NCBI GenBank assembly: GCA_046597185.1
Contig: JBKJLF010000357.1
Coordinates: 1-6,768 of the forward strand
Reading direction: 5' to 3'
DNA: 6,768 nucleotides
Origin: CAMBDR01 sp046597185
GTDB lineage: Bacteria; Pseudomonadota; Gammaproteobacteria; Burkholderiales; Burkholderiaceae_D
Position numbers and translations under genes: made by a program. Below the pieces are notes generated by a model. It saw nothing but the letters and a program-made list of their open reading frames with translations, ran no database searches and was not told where the DNA came from. This document shows positions 6,683 to 6,768 of this stretch, in pieces (position 1 is the first letter of the stretch; each line of letters begins with the position of its first letter).

Positions 6683-6768
6683 AAGTGCGTGTTGAATTTT
6701 TAGTAAGAAGTAAATAGTCGAAAACCAACCGCGTATTTCGACTCAGTTCGCGCATTTTTTCTGCGACA
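6669..6768. mobile_element. Possible insertion-element end interrupting the receptor gene (runs off window)
   Basis: At about 6669 the receptor frame is abruptly replaced by sequence of different character. It starts CTAACCACCC, contains the short hairpin CGCAC-AA-GTGCG (6678-6689) and a 7-bp stem GTCGAAA/TTTCGAC (6717-6723 with 6736-6742, 12-base loop). On the minus strand two frames are open from the window edge: one ends at TAA 6700-6702 after 22 codons, the other at TAG 6669-6671 after 32 codons. Either could be the C-terminus of a transposase, but neither is recognisable. The first bases (CTAAC, then CACAAGT at 6680-6686) loosely recall IS50-type ends; this is weak. The alternative is a deletion or rearrangement junction, with no element at all. 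Confidence 0.3.

Overview
The window looks like chromosomal DNA from a Gram-negative proteobacterium, most likely a betaproteobacterium of the Burkholderiales or a relative. The reasons are an outer-membrane TonB-dependent receptor, a glycine-zipper envelope protein, a periplasmic binding protein with a Sec signal, a two-domain PPK2 enzyme and an MCP-like HAMP segment of a kind I associate with betaproteobacterial chemoreceptors. This assignment rests on remembered family features, not on a search. No tRNA, rRNA or CRISPR array is visible.

Layout, left to right. (1) 1-543, plus strand: a protein cut off at its N-terminus with a glycine-zipper 2TM domain. It converges with the next gene, leaving only 6 bases between stop codons. 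(2) 550-2385 and 2437-3417, minus strand: a probable two-gene operon. The upstream gene encodes a secreted ribose-type (Peripla_BP_4) substrate-binding protein. The downstream gene encodes a membrane histidine kinase with an all-alpha periplasmic sensor, two membrane helices, HAMP, a DHp domain with an unusually long insertion, and a complete ATPase domain. No ABC permease or ATPase and no response regulator lies in the window. (3) 3418-3542: a 125-base divergent promoter region with a good sigma70-like candidate for the operon, a weak candidate for the opposite gene and an 8-bp inverted repeat. (4) 3543-5231, plus strand: a two-domain PPK2 enzyme (polyphosphate:AMP phosphotransferase type) with an extra C-terminal tail, an in-frame Asn-Glu repeat followed by a basic end. 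(5) 5258-about 6668, minus strand: the C-terminal barrel of a TonB-dependent receptor whose plug and first strands are missing. (6) About 6669-6768: short sequence of different character that abruptly replaces the receptor frame, possibly one end of an insertion element continuing past the window.

How the parts may work together. The binding protein and kinase probably form a ligand-sensing pair, in which a periplasmic protein presents or reports a ligand to the kinase, as TorT does for TorS; this is inference from adjacency and domain make-up. The PPK2 enzyme recycles AMP to ADP at the expense of polyphosphate; its divergent placement suggests shared promoter DNA but does not prove a functional link. 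The receptor remnant appears non-functional. The most interesting points are the binding-protein/kinase pair with its DHp insertion, the PPK2 tail, and the broken receptor with an abrupt junction at the right edge.
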